Source: Tellurirhabdus bombi
Lineage (GTDB): Bacteria > Bacteroidota > Bacteroidia > Cytophagales > Spirosomataceae
Direction: 5' to 3'
Assembly (NCBI RefSeq): GCF_021484805.1
Contig: NZ_CP090557.1
Span: forward strand, 2,058,001 to 2,122,000
Length of the DNA stretch: 64,000 bases
Position 1 is the stretch's first letter. Each line of letters opens with the position of its first letter. Position numbers and translations under genes: made by a program. Below, piece after piece: positions 57,371 to 64,000 of the stretch. The notes below the pieces were generated by a model. It was not told where the DNA came from. It saw only the letters and a list, made by a program, of their open reading frames with translations, and searched no databases.

Positions 57371-58219
57371 ATGCGCTTTAGTTTTTGTTTGTTGATCGGG
57401 TGTATTGTTTCTTTCAACGCAATGGCCCAGAATAGTGCTTTAGATAGCCTGAGCCGTGTTAAAGCAGGAGCAGATACGCTGCTGGTGGCGGATACAGTGC
57501 GTGTCGACAGTACGCTGGCTGCCAAAAAACAACCCGTCGCCGATACCGTTTCGGCCAGTAAAGTCTCGGGTTTTCACTACAAGCTAACGGCAGATGGAAC
57601 CCTGACCGCCGGAAACGTGAACCGGGCTTTAATCCAGACGTCTGCGGCGCTCGACTGGGCCGTAAGCCCGCGTTTTCGGCTGACCAGTAACCCGACGTTT
57701 GCATACGGGAAACAGAACAACCAGCTTAATGAACGCGAATTATTCGGGGATCTCCGCACGACGTACAGGCATGACCGTCCGTTTTACTACCTGGGCTTTG
57801 GCTCGCTGGAAAACAGCAATCTTCGAAAAATAACGACCCGAACCATCGGGGGAGCCGGGGTAGGCTATAAAATCATTCGCCGAAAAAATGCATATTTGTC
57901 GTTAACAAATGTCTTTCTGTACGAGAACACGAATTTTGTTGAGTTGGCGGATATCAATGTGCTCCGTAATTCAACCCGAATATTTGGTGAATACCAATGG
58001 CAGAATGGCCGATTTTTGTTAAACCATACTGTCTTTCTCCAACCGGCACTCGATGAGAATAACTTCCGCTGGAATGGAAACATTAGCTTACAAATGCAGT
58101 TGACCGCTCGGGTTGGCCTGCGGACCATGATTCAGAATTCGTACGAGAGTATTGTTGCTCCCGATCGGAAGCGGAACGATTTCCGCTGGACATTCGGGAT
58201 TAGCTTGGCAAGTAAGTAA
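57371..58219 (+). CDS. DUF481 outer-membrane beta-barrel protein
   Basis: A 282-residue protein with a signal peptide (FSFCLLIGCIVSFNAMAQ) and alternating amphipathic beta strands from residue 70 on: HYKLTADGTLTAGNVNRALI, SPRFRLTSNPTFAYGKQNNQ, and a C-terminal strand ending FRWTFGISLASK. The pattern and 'DGTLTAGNVNR' segment fit DUF481, a family of outer-membrane barrels of uncertain function. Residues 20-65 are a low-complexity Asp/Ser/Thr/Ala segment. The PAS gene follows after 68 bases on the same strand but has its own promoter-like element. Confidence 0.82.
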   Translation: MRFSFCLLIGCIVSFNAMAQNSALDSLSRVKAGADTLLVADTVRVDSTLAAKKQPVADTVSASKVSGFHYKLTADGTLTAGNVNRALIQTSAALDWAVSPRFRLTSNPTFAYGKQNNQLNERELFGDLRTTYRHDRPFYYLGFGSLENSNLRKITTRTIGGAGVGYKIIRRKNAYLSLTNVFLYENTNFVELADINVLRNSTRIFGEYQWQNGRFLLNHTVFLQPALDENNFRWNGNISLQMQLTARVGLRTMIQNSYESIVAPDRKRNDFRWTFGISLASK

Positions 58220-58255
58220 TTTGAAAATTAATGGCTTAACATTTTAGGTGAATTT

Positions 58256-58263
58256 TAGTTTTG
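58256..58263 (+). promoter_or_regulatory. TAnnTTTG promoter -7 element before the PAS gene
   Basis: TAGTTTTG lies 24 bases before ATG 58288. A TTTG at 58220-58223 is too far away to be its -33 partner. Confidence 0.35.
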
Positions 58264-58287
58264 TTAGAGCCATAAGCTTATAAATCG

Positions 58288-58836
58288 ATGCATGATTTTT
58301 CTTCTCAGGAAGTAAAAGTGAACAAAACCCTGACCGAGTTGAGGTCTTTTCCCGTTGCGTGCATGGAAATTTTCATGCTGGAGCAGGCGCAGTTACGGAA
58401 AGCGCAGCAGGAGGCACGGGTTCTTCAACAGCTTGCATCGGCCTTCAAATGGAAAGTACGCCGGAATTATTCGGAAGCCTTGAAGGAAGGGCGGACCCTG
58501 GTGGTAACAGATGCCGCTAAGCGAATTCTGTGGACGAATCATCGTTTTCTGACCATGACGGGTTACACCATCCAGGAGGCTATTGGACAAACACCCAACT
58601 TTTTGCAGGGAATAGAGACCGACTCGACTACGGTGAGGCGGCTATCCGAAAAACTACGAAAGTCCGCAAAAAGCCCGCGTGCTTATTCTGTGCAGGAAAC
58701 GCTATTGAATTACCGAAAAAATGGCGAGCCTTACTGGTGCGAAATCCGAATTGATCCGCTCGTAAACCACGATGGGCAACTGACCCATTATATGGCTGTA
58801 GAGCGGGAAATCACAAATCACTTAGTAGCGGTTTAG
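58288..58836 (+). CDS. PAS-domain protein, LOV-like without the photoactive cysteine
   Basis: A 182-residue cytosolic protein. Residues 1-60 are helical (LEQAQLRKAQQEARVLQQLA). Residues 66-177 are a PAS domain very like LOV domains: ILWTNHRFLTMTGYTIQEAI, then GQTPNFLQGIETD where LOV has G-x-N-C-R-F-L-Q-G, then LLNYRKNGEPYWCEIRIDPL and QLTHYMAVEREIT. The LOV cysteine position is Pro103, and the flavin-contact Gln of the last strand is Glu. Flavin photochemistry through a cysteinyl adduct is therefore excluded. No output domain is present, so it may act by binding a partner. Its stop overlaps that of the convergent exonuclease gene. Confidence 0.85.
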   Translation: MHDFSSQEVKVNKTLTELRSFPVACMEIFMLEQAQLRKAQQEARVLQQLASAFKWKVRRNYSEALKEGRTLVVTDAAKRILWTNHRFLTMTGYTIQEAIGQTPNFLQGIETDSTTVRRLSEKLRKSAKSPRAYSVQETLLNYRKNGEPYWCEIRIDPLVNHDGQLTHYMAVEREITNHLVAV

Positions 58837-59348
58837 TAATTAATCAGCCGATTTTGATCGTTTAAAAGCAGCATCTCGAACAGTTGCACCGTAGCAGCGG
58901 CATCGCCTATGGCTCGGTGTCGGTCGATTAACGGAATATTTAACGAATCGCAAAGTTTGCCAAGGCTATAAGAAGGAAGCCCGGGGAAAATCCGGCGGCT
59001 TAACCAGACTGTACAAAGTTTATTGCGCTCAAAGGCCAGATCGAGCCAGCCAAATTCCTTCTTGAGAAAACCGTAGTCGAACGGAGCGTTGTGGGCGACA
59101 AAAATCGCGTTCTCGGTGAGGCGTTCCACCTGGGCGGCCACATCGGCAAAGGTCGGAGCATTTTCGACCATCTCGTCGGTAATACCAGTCAGGCGACTGA
59201 TAAACGGCGGAATCGGGCAGCCCGGATTGAGCAGGGAATGAAACGAGTCAATAACACGAAGTCCATCGTGTCGGAAAACGGCAATCTCTGTCAGACGGGT
59301 TGGTCCACCAATTCCCCCTGTTGTTTCTATGTCAACTATTGAAAACAT
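58833..59348 (-). CDS. DnaQ-like 3'-5' exonuclease
   Basis: A 171-residue DEDDh exonuclease domain protein. Exo I is FSIVDIETTGG (Asp6 and Glu8), Exo II is IFVAHNAPFDYGFLKKEF (Asp), and Exo III is HRAIGDAAATVQLFEML (His and Asp). All four catalytic acids and the His are present. The length matches a stand-alone domain, as in epsilon-subunit-like or PolC-type exonucleases. It trims single-stranded DNA or RNA in the cytoplasm; its partner is unknown. It converges with the PAS gene with a 4-base overlap of the 3' ends. Confidence 0.9.
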   Translation of the reverse strand: MFSIVDIETTGGIGGPTRLTEIAVFRHDGLRVIDSFHSLLNPGCPIPPFISRLTGITDEMVENAPTFADVAAQVERLTENAIFVAHNAPFDYGFLKKEFGWLDLAFERNKLCTVWLSRRIFPGLPSYSLGKLCDSLNIPLIDRHRAIGDAAATVQLFEMLLLNDQNRLINY

Positions 59349-59372
59349 TCCTGCAATAGACCAGGTGAACGA

Positions 59373-59969
59373 TTATTTCTTTTTCTTTTTATAAAAATTA
59401 TACACAATTGACGCCTGAAACGTTCGGTTGTAGCGCTCCACAATAGGATTGATTGAAATGTCTTTCAGGCCGTAGATGTAGCGCAGGTTGAGGCTAAATT
59501 TATCGACTGCATCCAGAAAATCATAATGAACACCAACGGCAATCCCAAGGTCGTTCCGCACGCCCGGCCCGTTGCTGGTAGGTGTGTTGAGCGCGTAGCT
59601 AAACTCCGGGCCGGCTTGTAACGTCAGCCCTTCCGTAGGAATCCAGCCCAGCATGATAGGCGCACTGATGTAGCGGTAACTGTTGCGAATGGTTTCGCGC
59701 GTGCCTTGAGTACCTCTAAAGCGGCCTCCTTTATTCGAGTACATCAACTCTGGTTGCAGAACAAAGCTGTTGATTCTGAGGCGGTAAAGCCCACCCAGAT
59801 GAAGGTCGTTTCTCAGTTTGGATTCAAAAGACGTAACGCCTTCCTGGGCAGTAAGGGATAAGTTGGCACCGGCTTTAACGGCAAAATGACCCGAAATCTG
59901 AGCCGTTGCGACAAAAGAGGTAAACAGAAATACAAAAAGAACGGAAAGTCTGGCTGTAAACATATGCAT
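59373..59969 (-). CDS. Outer-membrane beta-barrel (porin-like) protein
   Basis: A 198-residue protein with a signal peptide (ARLSVLFVFLFTSFVATAQ) followed by HFAVKAGANLSLTAQEG, LHLGGLYRLRINSFVLQPEL and AGPEFSYALN. Alternating hydrophobic residues and the 'VKAGANLS..' opening fit the small outer-membrane beta-barrel family (PorT-like or OmpA-like barrels of Bacteroidota). The C-terminal KKKKK follows the last strand. The start may be 59969 (MHMF) or 59963 (MFTA); the frame to 60029 adds a non-signal extension and is rejected. Function unknown. Confidence 0.8.
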   Translation of the reverse strand: MHMFTARLSVLFVFLFTSFVATAQISGHFAVKAGANLSLTAQEGVTSFESKLRNDLHLGGLYRLRINSFVLQPELMYSNKGGRFRGTQGTRETIRNSYRYISAPIMLGWIPTEGLTLQAGPEFSYALNTPTSNGPGVRNDLGIAVGVHYDFLDAVDKFSLNLRYIYGLKDISINPIVERYNRTFQASIVYNFYKKKKK

Positions 59970-60097
59970 TTTAAAAGTCAGTCGTCTTGGCGAACCACTT
60001 TGACGTGGGAGCGGCCAATCGTTAGACAAATAACGGCAGATTTCACCGCATCTGCATATGAGATCCGTCCAAATCTATAAATTATGGTTGGTAAATC

Positions 60098-60655
60098 TTA
60101 ATTCAGCCTGGGATCGACCGGATAATGCGACAAGACGCGGTACTGTCCGCCCATGCGCCGCAGTACGCCGCGCCAGAATTGGTCGGAAGGCGTATCAAAA
60201 ATAAAATCGGCGTCGGTCTGCGAAATAATCCAGGCTTTCTGGCTCATTTCCTCTTCCAGTTGCCCATCCGACCAGCCCGAATAACCCACAAAAAAACGAA
60301 TGTCGTTTTCGCGAACGGTGCCTGCGTTAATGAGTTGTTTTAATTGTTCGAAGTTGCCGCTCCAGTAAAGCCCGTTGCCCAGGCTAATCGAGTCATCGAG
60401 CAAATCACCCAGGCGGTGAATGTAGTGCAGCGTATTTTGTTGGACGGGTCCGCCGACATAAAGTGAATAATCGTGGTACATTTCTTCGGTAAGCACATCG
60501 TTGAGCTTCACCTGGGCGATCTGGTTGAGCACCAGGCCGAATGTGCCGTCCTCATTGTGTTCGCAAACCAATACAACACTGCGCTCGAAGTTTGAATCAC
60601 CTAAAAAAGGCTCGGCAACAAGCAGGCATCCATTTGTGACGGTCGGTGTGGTCAT
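60098..60655 (-). CDS. yqgE: YqgE/AlgH family protein
   Basis: A 185-residue protein. Family marks are NGCLLVAEPFLGDSNFERSV, VLVCEHNEDGTFGLVLNQ, YVGGPVQQNTLHYIHR, IRFFVGYSGWSDGQLEEE and the end DPRLN. YqgE/AlgH proteins are cytosolic and widely conserved, with a role first named from alginate regulation in Pseudomonas, but their biochemical activity is not established. The gene is single here, with an outer-membrane barrel gene downstream and a divergent membrane protein gene upstream (205-base gap). Confidence 0.94.
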   Translation of the reverse strand: MTTPTVTNGCLLVAEPFLGDSNFERSVVLVCEHNEDGTFGLVLNQIAQVKLNDVLTEEMYHDYSLYVGGPVQQNTLHYIHRLGDLLDDSISLGNGLYWSGNFEQLKQLINAGTVRENDIRFFVGYSGWSDGQLEEEMSQKAWIISQTDADFIFDTPSDQFWRGVLRRMGGQYRVLSHYPVDPRLN

Positions 60656-60860
60656 AATTATTTCGTTTTCAGGGTGTCATAGAAGCGAACATCTTGGTTG
60701 CTAAACGACTCGTTAATGAACGAATGCCGGGAAGATCTTTTCAGCCTGGCTTCAGGACAGAAATATTGGGAAAAATTACAGAATACGAAACTATACGGCG
60801 AAATTCTTACTCAAATTCAAAAATATTGGGAATCTAAAGGTTTGCGGAGTAGATTGATGC

Positions 60861-62132
60861 ATGCGTTTCAAGTCACTTCTTCAGCATAAGATTTTCTTCT
60901 TGATTTTTGGGTCAATTGCTGCCTTTTGCACCTATGCCTCTATGTTTGGCTTCCGAAAAGGCATTACCGCCGTTGCCTTTGAAGGAGTTGAGTTTGCCGG
61001 AATCAGTTACAAAATCTGGCTGATTACGGCGCAGGTGCTGGGTTACGCGCTGTCGAAGCGAATAGGGGTGAAGGTCGTGGCGGAAATGAAACCGGCGCGG
61101 CGGGCGCTAAGTATTTTGATTTTTATCGGTCTTTCCGAAGTGGCGCTGCTGGGGTTTGCGCTGGTTCCACCGCCTTACAACATTATTTTTTTACTGCTGA
61201 ATGGCTTGCCCCTGGGATTGGTCTACGGAACAGTTTTTGGCTTTTTGGAAGGTCGTCAGCAAACGGATGCCCTGGTTGCGGCCCTGACGGCTTCGTTTAT
61301 TTTTGCTTCCGGGCTGGTCAAAACGGTTGCACTAACGATCAAAGCGTCGTGGGGCGTTTCGGAGTACTGGCTACCGTTTGCAACCGGGTTGCTTTTTGTT
61401 CTTCCGTTGTTGGTGTCGGTCTGGATGCTGGCGTTGCTGCCACCGCCCACGCCCGAAGACGAGCGCCTGCGCACCGAGCGCCGCCCGATGAACCGCCAGG
61501 AGCGACGGCAGTTTGTCAAAACTTTTTCCTTCGGCCTGACCACGCTAATTGTGTCGTATGTGATACTTTCGGCCTTCCGCGATATTCGTGACAATTTTGC
61601 ACCGGAGATTTTATCAGCGGCTGGCATTACCAACCCCGCCGTGTTTACGCAGACCGAAACGACCGTAGCCCTGCTGATTTTGGTGCTGATGGGCTCGCTC
61701 CAACTCGTTCGCGATAATTTCCAGGCATTCCGGTTGATTAATGGCGTTATGTTGCTGGCCGCTGTCTTAATTGGCGTGAGTACGTGGCTGTACCAGGCGG
61801 GTATTTTATCGCCGGGCGTTTGGTTTACGCTGGTTGGCGTAGGCATCTACGGGTGCTATGTGCCTTGCAATGGGCTTTATTTCGAGCGCCTGGTGGCTTC
61901 GTTTCGCTACGTTAGTACCGTGGGCTTCATTATTACCCTGGCCGATTATTACGGCTATCTGGGCAGTGTAGCCATTTTGCTCTACAAAAATTTCGGGCAG
62001 CCCAACATCAGCTTTCTTACCTTTTTTGTTTACGCGGCCTATGGCGTGTCCATTGTCTATAGCCTGCTGCTGGTGATTTCGTACAATTACTTTCAGCGAA
62101 AGAAAAAAGAAACGCTGGCGGTTGTGGTATGA
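60861..62132 (+). CDS. DUF5690 multi-pass membrane protein (MFS-like)
   Basis: A 423-residue protein with about twelve hydrophobic helices, beginning KIFFLIFGSIAAFCTYASMF. A cytosolic loop after helix 6 (around PEDERLRTERRPMNRQERRQ) is strongly basic and separates two halves, as in major-facilitator transporters. The ISYKIWLITAQVLGYALSKR region is typical of DUF5690, a Bacteroidota-centred family. Substrate and direction of transport are unknown. It is closed by a hairpin terminator shared with pyk. ATG 60861 overlaps a possible small frame (rejected). Confidence 0.83.
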   Translation: MRFKSLLQHKIFFLIFGSIAAFCTYASMFGFRKGITAVAFEGVEFAGISYKIWLITAQVLGYALSKRIGVKVVAEMKPARRALSILIFIGLSEVALLGFALVPPPYNIIFLLLNGLPLGLVYGTVFGFLEGRQQTDALVAALTASFIFASGLVKTVALTIKASWGVSEYWLPFATGLLFVLPLLVSVWMLALLPPPTPEDERLRTERRPMNRQERRQFVKTFSFGLTTLIVSYVILSAFRDIRDNFAPEILSAAGITNPAVFTQTETTVALLILVLMGSLQLVRDNFQAFRLINGVMLLAAVLIGVSTWLYQAGILSPGVWFTLVGVGIYGCYVPCNGLYFERLVASFRYVSTVGFIITLADYYGYLGSVAILLYKNFGQPNISFLTFFVYAAYGVSIVYSLLLVISYNYFQRKKKETLAVVV

Positions 62133-62139
62133 ACACAAA

Positions 62140-62179
62140 AAAGCGGAGGCAAAAGTACAATGACTTCTACCTCCGCTTT
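62140..62179. terminator. Terminator between convergent DUF5690 and pyk genes
   Basis: Stem AAAGCGGAGG / CCTCCGCTTT (62140-62149, 62170-62179) with a 20-base loop. It is flanked by A on the left and T/A on the right and can serve both strands. Confidence 0.8.
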
Positions 62180-62192
62180 ATAAACGTATTTT

Positions 62193-63632
62193 TTATTCGG
62201 TAATCGACAAACGCACGGTGTTGGTTTTCCGGTGCTTCGACATCGGCATACTCAACACATTGACGTAAATATCACCCTCCGAAATCACGCCTTGTTCTTT
62301 GAGTTTTTCCTTGATTTCGTTAACGGTTTGGTCAACGCTGGCTTCTTGTGCCGGGATGTAAGGCAGCACGTAAACACCCCAGTACAAACCAAGTGTGTTC
62401 ATCAATCGGCGGTCGGTGGTGCAAACGAAAAGAGCCGCTTTCGGGCGGTGGTGCGACAGGCGAACTGCCGTATAACCCGAAGTCGTAATGCCGATGATTG
62501 CTTTGGCGTGCGTATCGCGAGCCAGACGGCAGGCGCTCATCACCACGTTGTCATTCAACACGTTTTCGGTTGGGTGCTCATTAACGTAAGCGTGGTACCG
62601 GAAATAAATGGAATCCGAGAGAGCTTCTACTTTCTGGATGGTCCGCGACATGTTTTCAACAGCCAGAATTGGGTATTTACCGGAAGCCGTCTCGGCGCTA
62701 AGCATCACGGCATCAGCACCATCCAGAACAGAGTTAGCAACGTCGTTGATTTCGGCGCGGGTTGGACGAGCAGCGTCGATCATGCTTTCGAGCATTTGCG
62801 TCGCTACGATAACCGGTTTGCCCGCCTTATTGGACTTTTCAACCAGCATCTTCTGAATCATGGGCACGTCTTCCGCAGGAAGTTCAACCCCGAGGTCACC
62901 CCGGGCCACCATGATCGCGTCCGTTGCTTCGATAATTTCGTCGATGTTATCGATCGCTTCCGGCTTCTCAATTTTAGCCACCACACGGGCGGTTTTGCCT
63001 TTAGACTGAATGTATTCTTTTACTTCCAGAATTTCAGACGCCTGGCGAACAAACGAAAGAGCAATCCACTCAACGTCGTGTTCCAGACCAAATTCCAGGT
63101 CAGCGTAGTCTTTTTCAGTTACTGAAGGAATCGACACCTTCGTGTTTGGCAGGTTAACGCCTTTCTTCGATTTCAGCGGACCTCCGTAAACAACTTCCGT
63201 AACGACGTCTGTGCCATCGATACCGATCACTTTTACTTCCAGTTTTCCGTCGTCAAGCAGGATGCGCTCGTCGGGGCGAACGTCGTGGTACATGCCTTTG
63301 TAAGGCGTGCTGACGCGCTCGGCGGTACCGATCAGCTCTTCGTTTGTAAAGGTCAGTTTGTTGCCCGGTAACAGGATAACGCCCTCGTTGTTTTCTACCT
63401 TTCCAACACGGATTTTAGGGCCTTGTAAGTCTTGCAGGATGCAGAGGTTCAGACCGTGTTCTTCGTTCAGTTCGCGAATGCGCTGGATACGGACAAGGTG
63501 TTCAGCGTGGTCGCCGTGGGAGAAATTAAGCCGGAAAACGTTTACACCAGCTTTGGCCAGTGCTAACAGCTGTTCTTTACTTTCGGACGCCGGACCGACC
63601 GTTGCAACAATCTTAGTTCTTTTGAATGACAT
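62193..63632 (-). CDS. pyk: Pyruvate kinase
   Basis: A 479-residue glycolytic enzyme converting phosphoenolpyruvate and ADP to pyruvate and ATP. It shows KRTKIVATVGPASESKEQLL at the N-terminus, FRLNFSHGDHAEHL, the catalytic Lys in VVAKIEKPEAIDNIDEII, MVARGDLGVELPAEDVPMIQ, and the K+-site and ADP motif TQMLESMIDAARPTRAEIND. The C-terminal allosteric domain is present (IIGITTSGYTAVRLSHHRPK). Length is normal. It starts with ATG 63632; a -7 element lies 38 bases upstream. Confidence 0.97.
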   Translation of the reverse strand: MSFKRTKIVATVGPASESKEQLLALAKAGVNVFRLNFSHGDHAEHLVRIQRIRELNEEHGLNLCILQDLQGPKIRVGKVENNEGVILLPGNKLTFTNEELIGTAERVSTPYKGMYHDVRPDERILLDDGKLEVKVIGIDGTDVVTEVVYGGPLKSKKGVNLPNTKVSIPSVTEKDYADLEFGLEHDVEWIALSFVRQASEILEVKEYIQSKGKTARVVAKIEKPEAIDNIDEIIEATDAIMVARGDLGVELPAEDVPMIQKMLVEKSNKAGKPVIVATQMLESMIDAARPTRAEINDVANSVLDGADAVMLSAETASGKYPILAVENMSRTIQKVEALSDSIYFRYHAYVNEHPTENVLNDNVVMSACRLARDTHAKAIIGITTSGYTAVRLSHHRPKAALFVCTTDRRLMNTLGLYWGVYVLPYIPAQEASVDQTVNEIKEKLKEQGVISEGDIYVNVLSMPMSKHRKTNTVRLSITE

Positions 63633-63670
63633 GGGACTTGGCTAAGTCAATGCACGATGCTATATAAGGA

Positions 63671-63678
63671 CAAAATTA
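63671..63678 (-). promoter_or_regulatory. TAnnTTTG promoter -7 element before pyk
   Basis: TAATTTTG on the minus strand, 38 bases before ATG 63632. No clear TTTG at the -33 place was found. Confidence 0.4.
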
Positions 63679-63903
63679 ACTGCCTATTCCGAATTAACAC
63701 GAGTTTATTGACTTTGACTTATGAAATTTTGGTTATGAGTTTTCTGAGAAAAATAAAATTTGGGATATTAACGTAAAAATTCCCGTTTATTTTCGCTTTG
63801 CTGATCCTTACTTTCTGTGACAGTTTTTAGGCAATAAGTTGCTTACTAATAGAAAGATAGGTCTGTAAGCGGCATACTGTAATTACTAAAGATCTCGGTT
63901 TAA

Positions 63904-64000
63904 CTAAACAATTTTTTTCAGCACATAATACAAGGGCGCTCCGCTGAAAAAAAGCCCCCAACCAATGGCTGCCGGAATCGGATCATTGATAATGACGTTC
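63904..64000 (-). CDS. C-terminal end of an amino-acid permease-like protein (partial)
   Basis: The minus strand is open from the window edge to a TAG at 63904-63906. The 31 visible codons encode IINDPIPAAIGWGLFFSGAP followed by LYYVLKKIV. This looks like the last membrane helix and tail of an APC-superfamily amino-acid permease, where 'xxxPxxxxxGxxxxxxGxPxYY' is common. The rest of the gene lies outside the window, so the family call is tentative. The 225 bases between it and the pyk -7 element hold no other gene. Confidence 0.5.
   Translation of the reverse strand, partial: NVIINDPIPAAIGWGLFFSGAPLYYVLKKIV

Noticed and set aside
60698-60889. A 63-codon plus-strand frame with duplicated QKYWE and a 12-base direct repeat AAATATTGGGAA (60761, 60821).
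   Set aside because: It would start with TTG, has no family likeness, and overlaps the start of the DUF5690 gene; treated as noncoding.
1-64000. tRNA, rRNA, transposase, integrase and phage genes.
   Set aside because: Gaps were read for T-loop-like and cloverleaf patterns and proteins for transposase or integrase motifs; none was found by eye.

Overview
The window looks like a chromosome segment from a Bacteroidota bacterium of the order Cytophagales, most like the Spirosoma/Larkinella group. This placement is inference from gene content and style: near-balanced GC; several starts preceded by the Bacteroidota -7 element TAnnTTTG; TonB C-terminal, DUF481, DUF5690 and YqgE families; an ECF sigma factor; and Bacteroidota-type Crp, pirin and KduI/KduD proteins. 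No rRNA, tRNA, CRISPR array, transposase or phage gene was seen. Two genes run off the ends: a Kef-type antiporter at the left and an APC-type permease at the right.

Layout. 1-9.6 kb holds housekeeping and stress genes: antiporter tail, murI, a Crp-like regulator, two SDR dehydrogenases (one with a membrane-anchored tail), an ECF sigma factor with a membrane partner, an alpha/beta hydrolase, pirin and a WYL regulator. 9.7-11.4 kb is a kduI-kduD pair for uronate catabolism. 11.5-20.6 kb is a tightly packed plus-strand operon: FHA protein, 27-residue membrane peptide, PP2C phosphatase, Hanks-type kinase with a TonB C-terminal domain, a 1333-residue RodA/FtsW-transpeptidase fusion and a second FHA protein. 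Its parts match the actinobacterial fhaA-fhaB-pstP-rodA-pbpA-pknA-pknB cluster, but the polymerase and transpeptidase are one chain and the kinase sensor domain differs. This is the most striking system in the window.

20.6-43.4 kb is almost entirely minus strand and forms a surface-polysaccharide cluster, read from Wza and Wzc through a WbpA/E/D/B nucleotide-sugar pathway, Wzx flippase, Wzy polymerase, AsnB, a WbpG/HisH2/HisF2 acetamidino module, carbohydrate-modifying enzymes, an initiating sugar transferase and a secreted beta-helix protein. Together they predict a Wzy-type polymer carrying a 2,3-diamino-uronic acid with an acetamidino group. Few recognisable glycosyltransferases are present.

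43.4-64 kb is mixed: a 729-base AT-rich gap with two orphan terminators, a heptose-phosphate kinase, hemE divergent from a tetR-fabF pair, two carbohydrate esterases next to an alpha-L-fucosidase, purM, a kelch protein, a Gfo/Idh/MocA oxidoreductase, a DUF481 barrel, a LOV-like PAS protein lacking the photoactive cysteine, an exonuclease, YqgE, a DUF5690 membrane protein and pyruvate kinase. Two copies of an octamer-built palindromic repeat lie at about 28.7 and 48.8 kb. All functional names come from reading motifs and overall resemblance; no database search was run.
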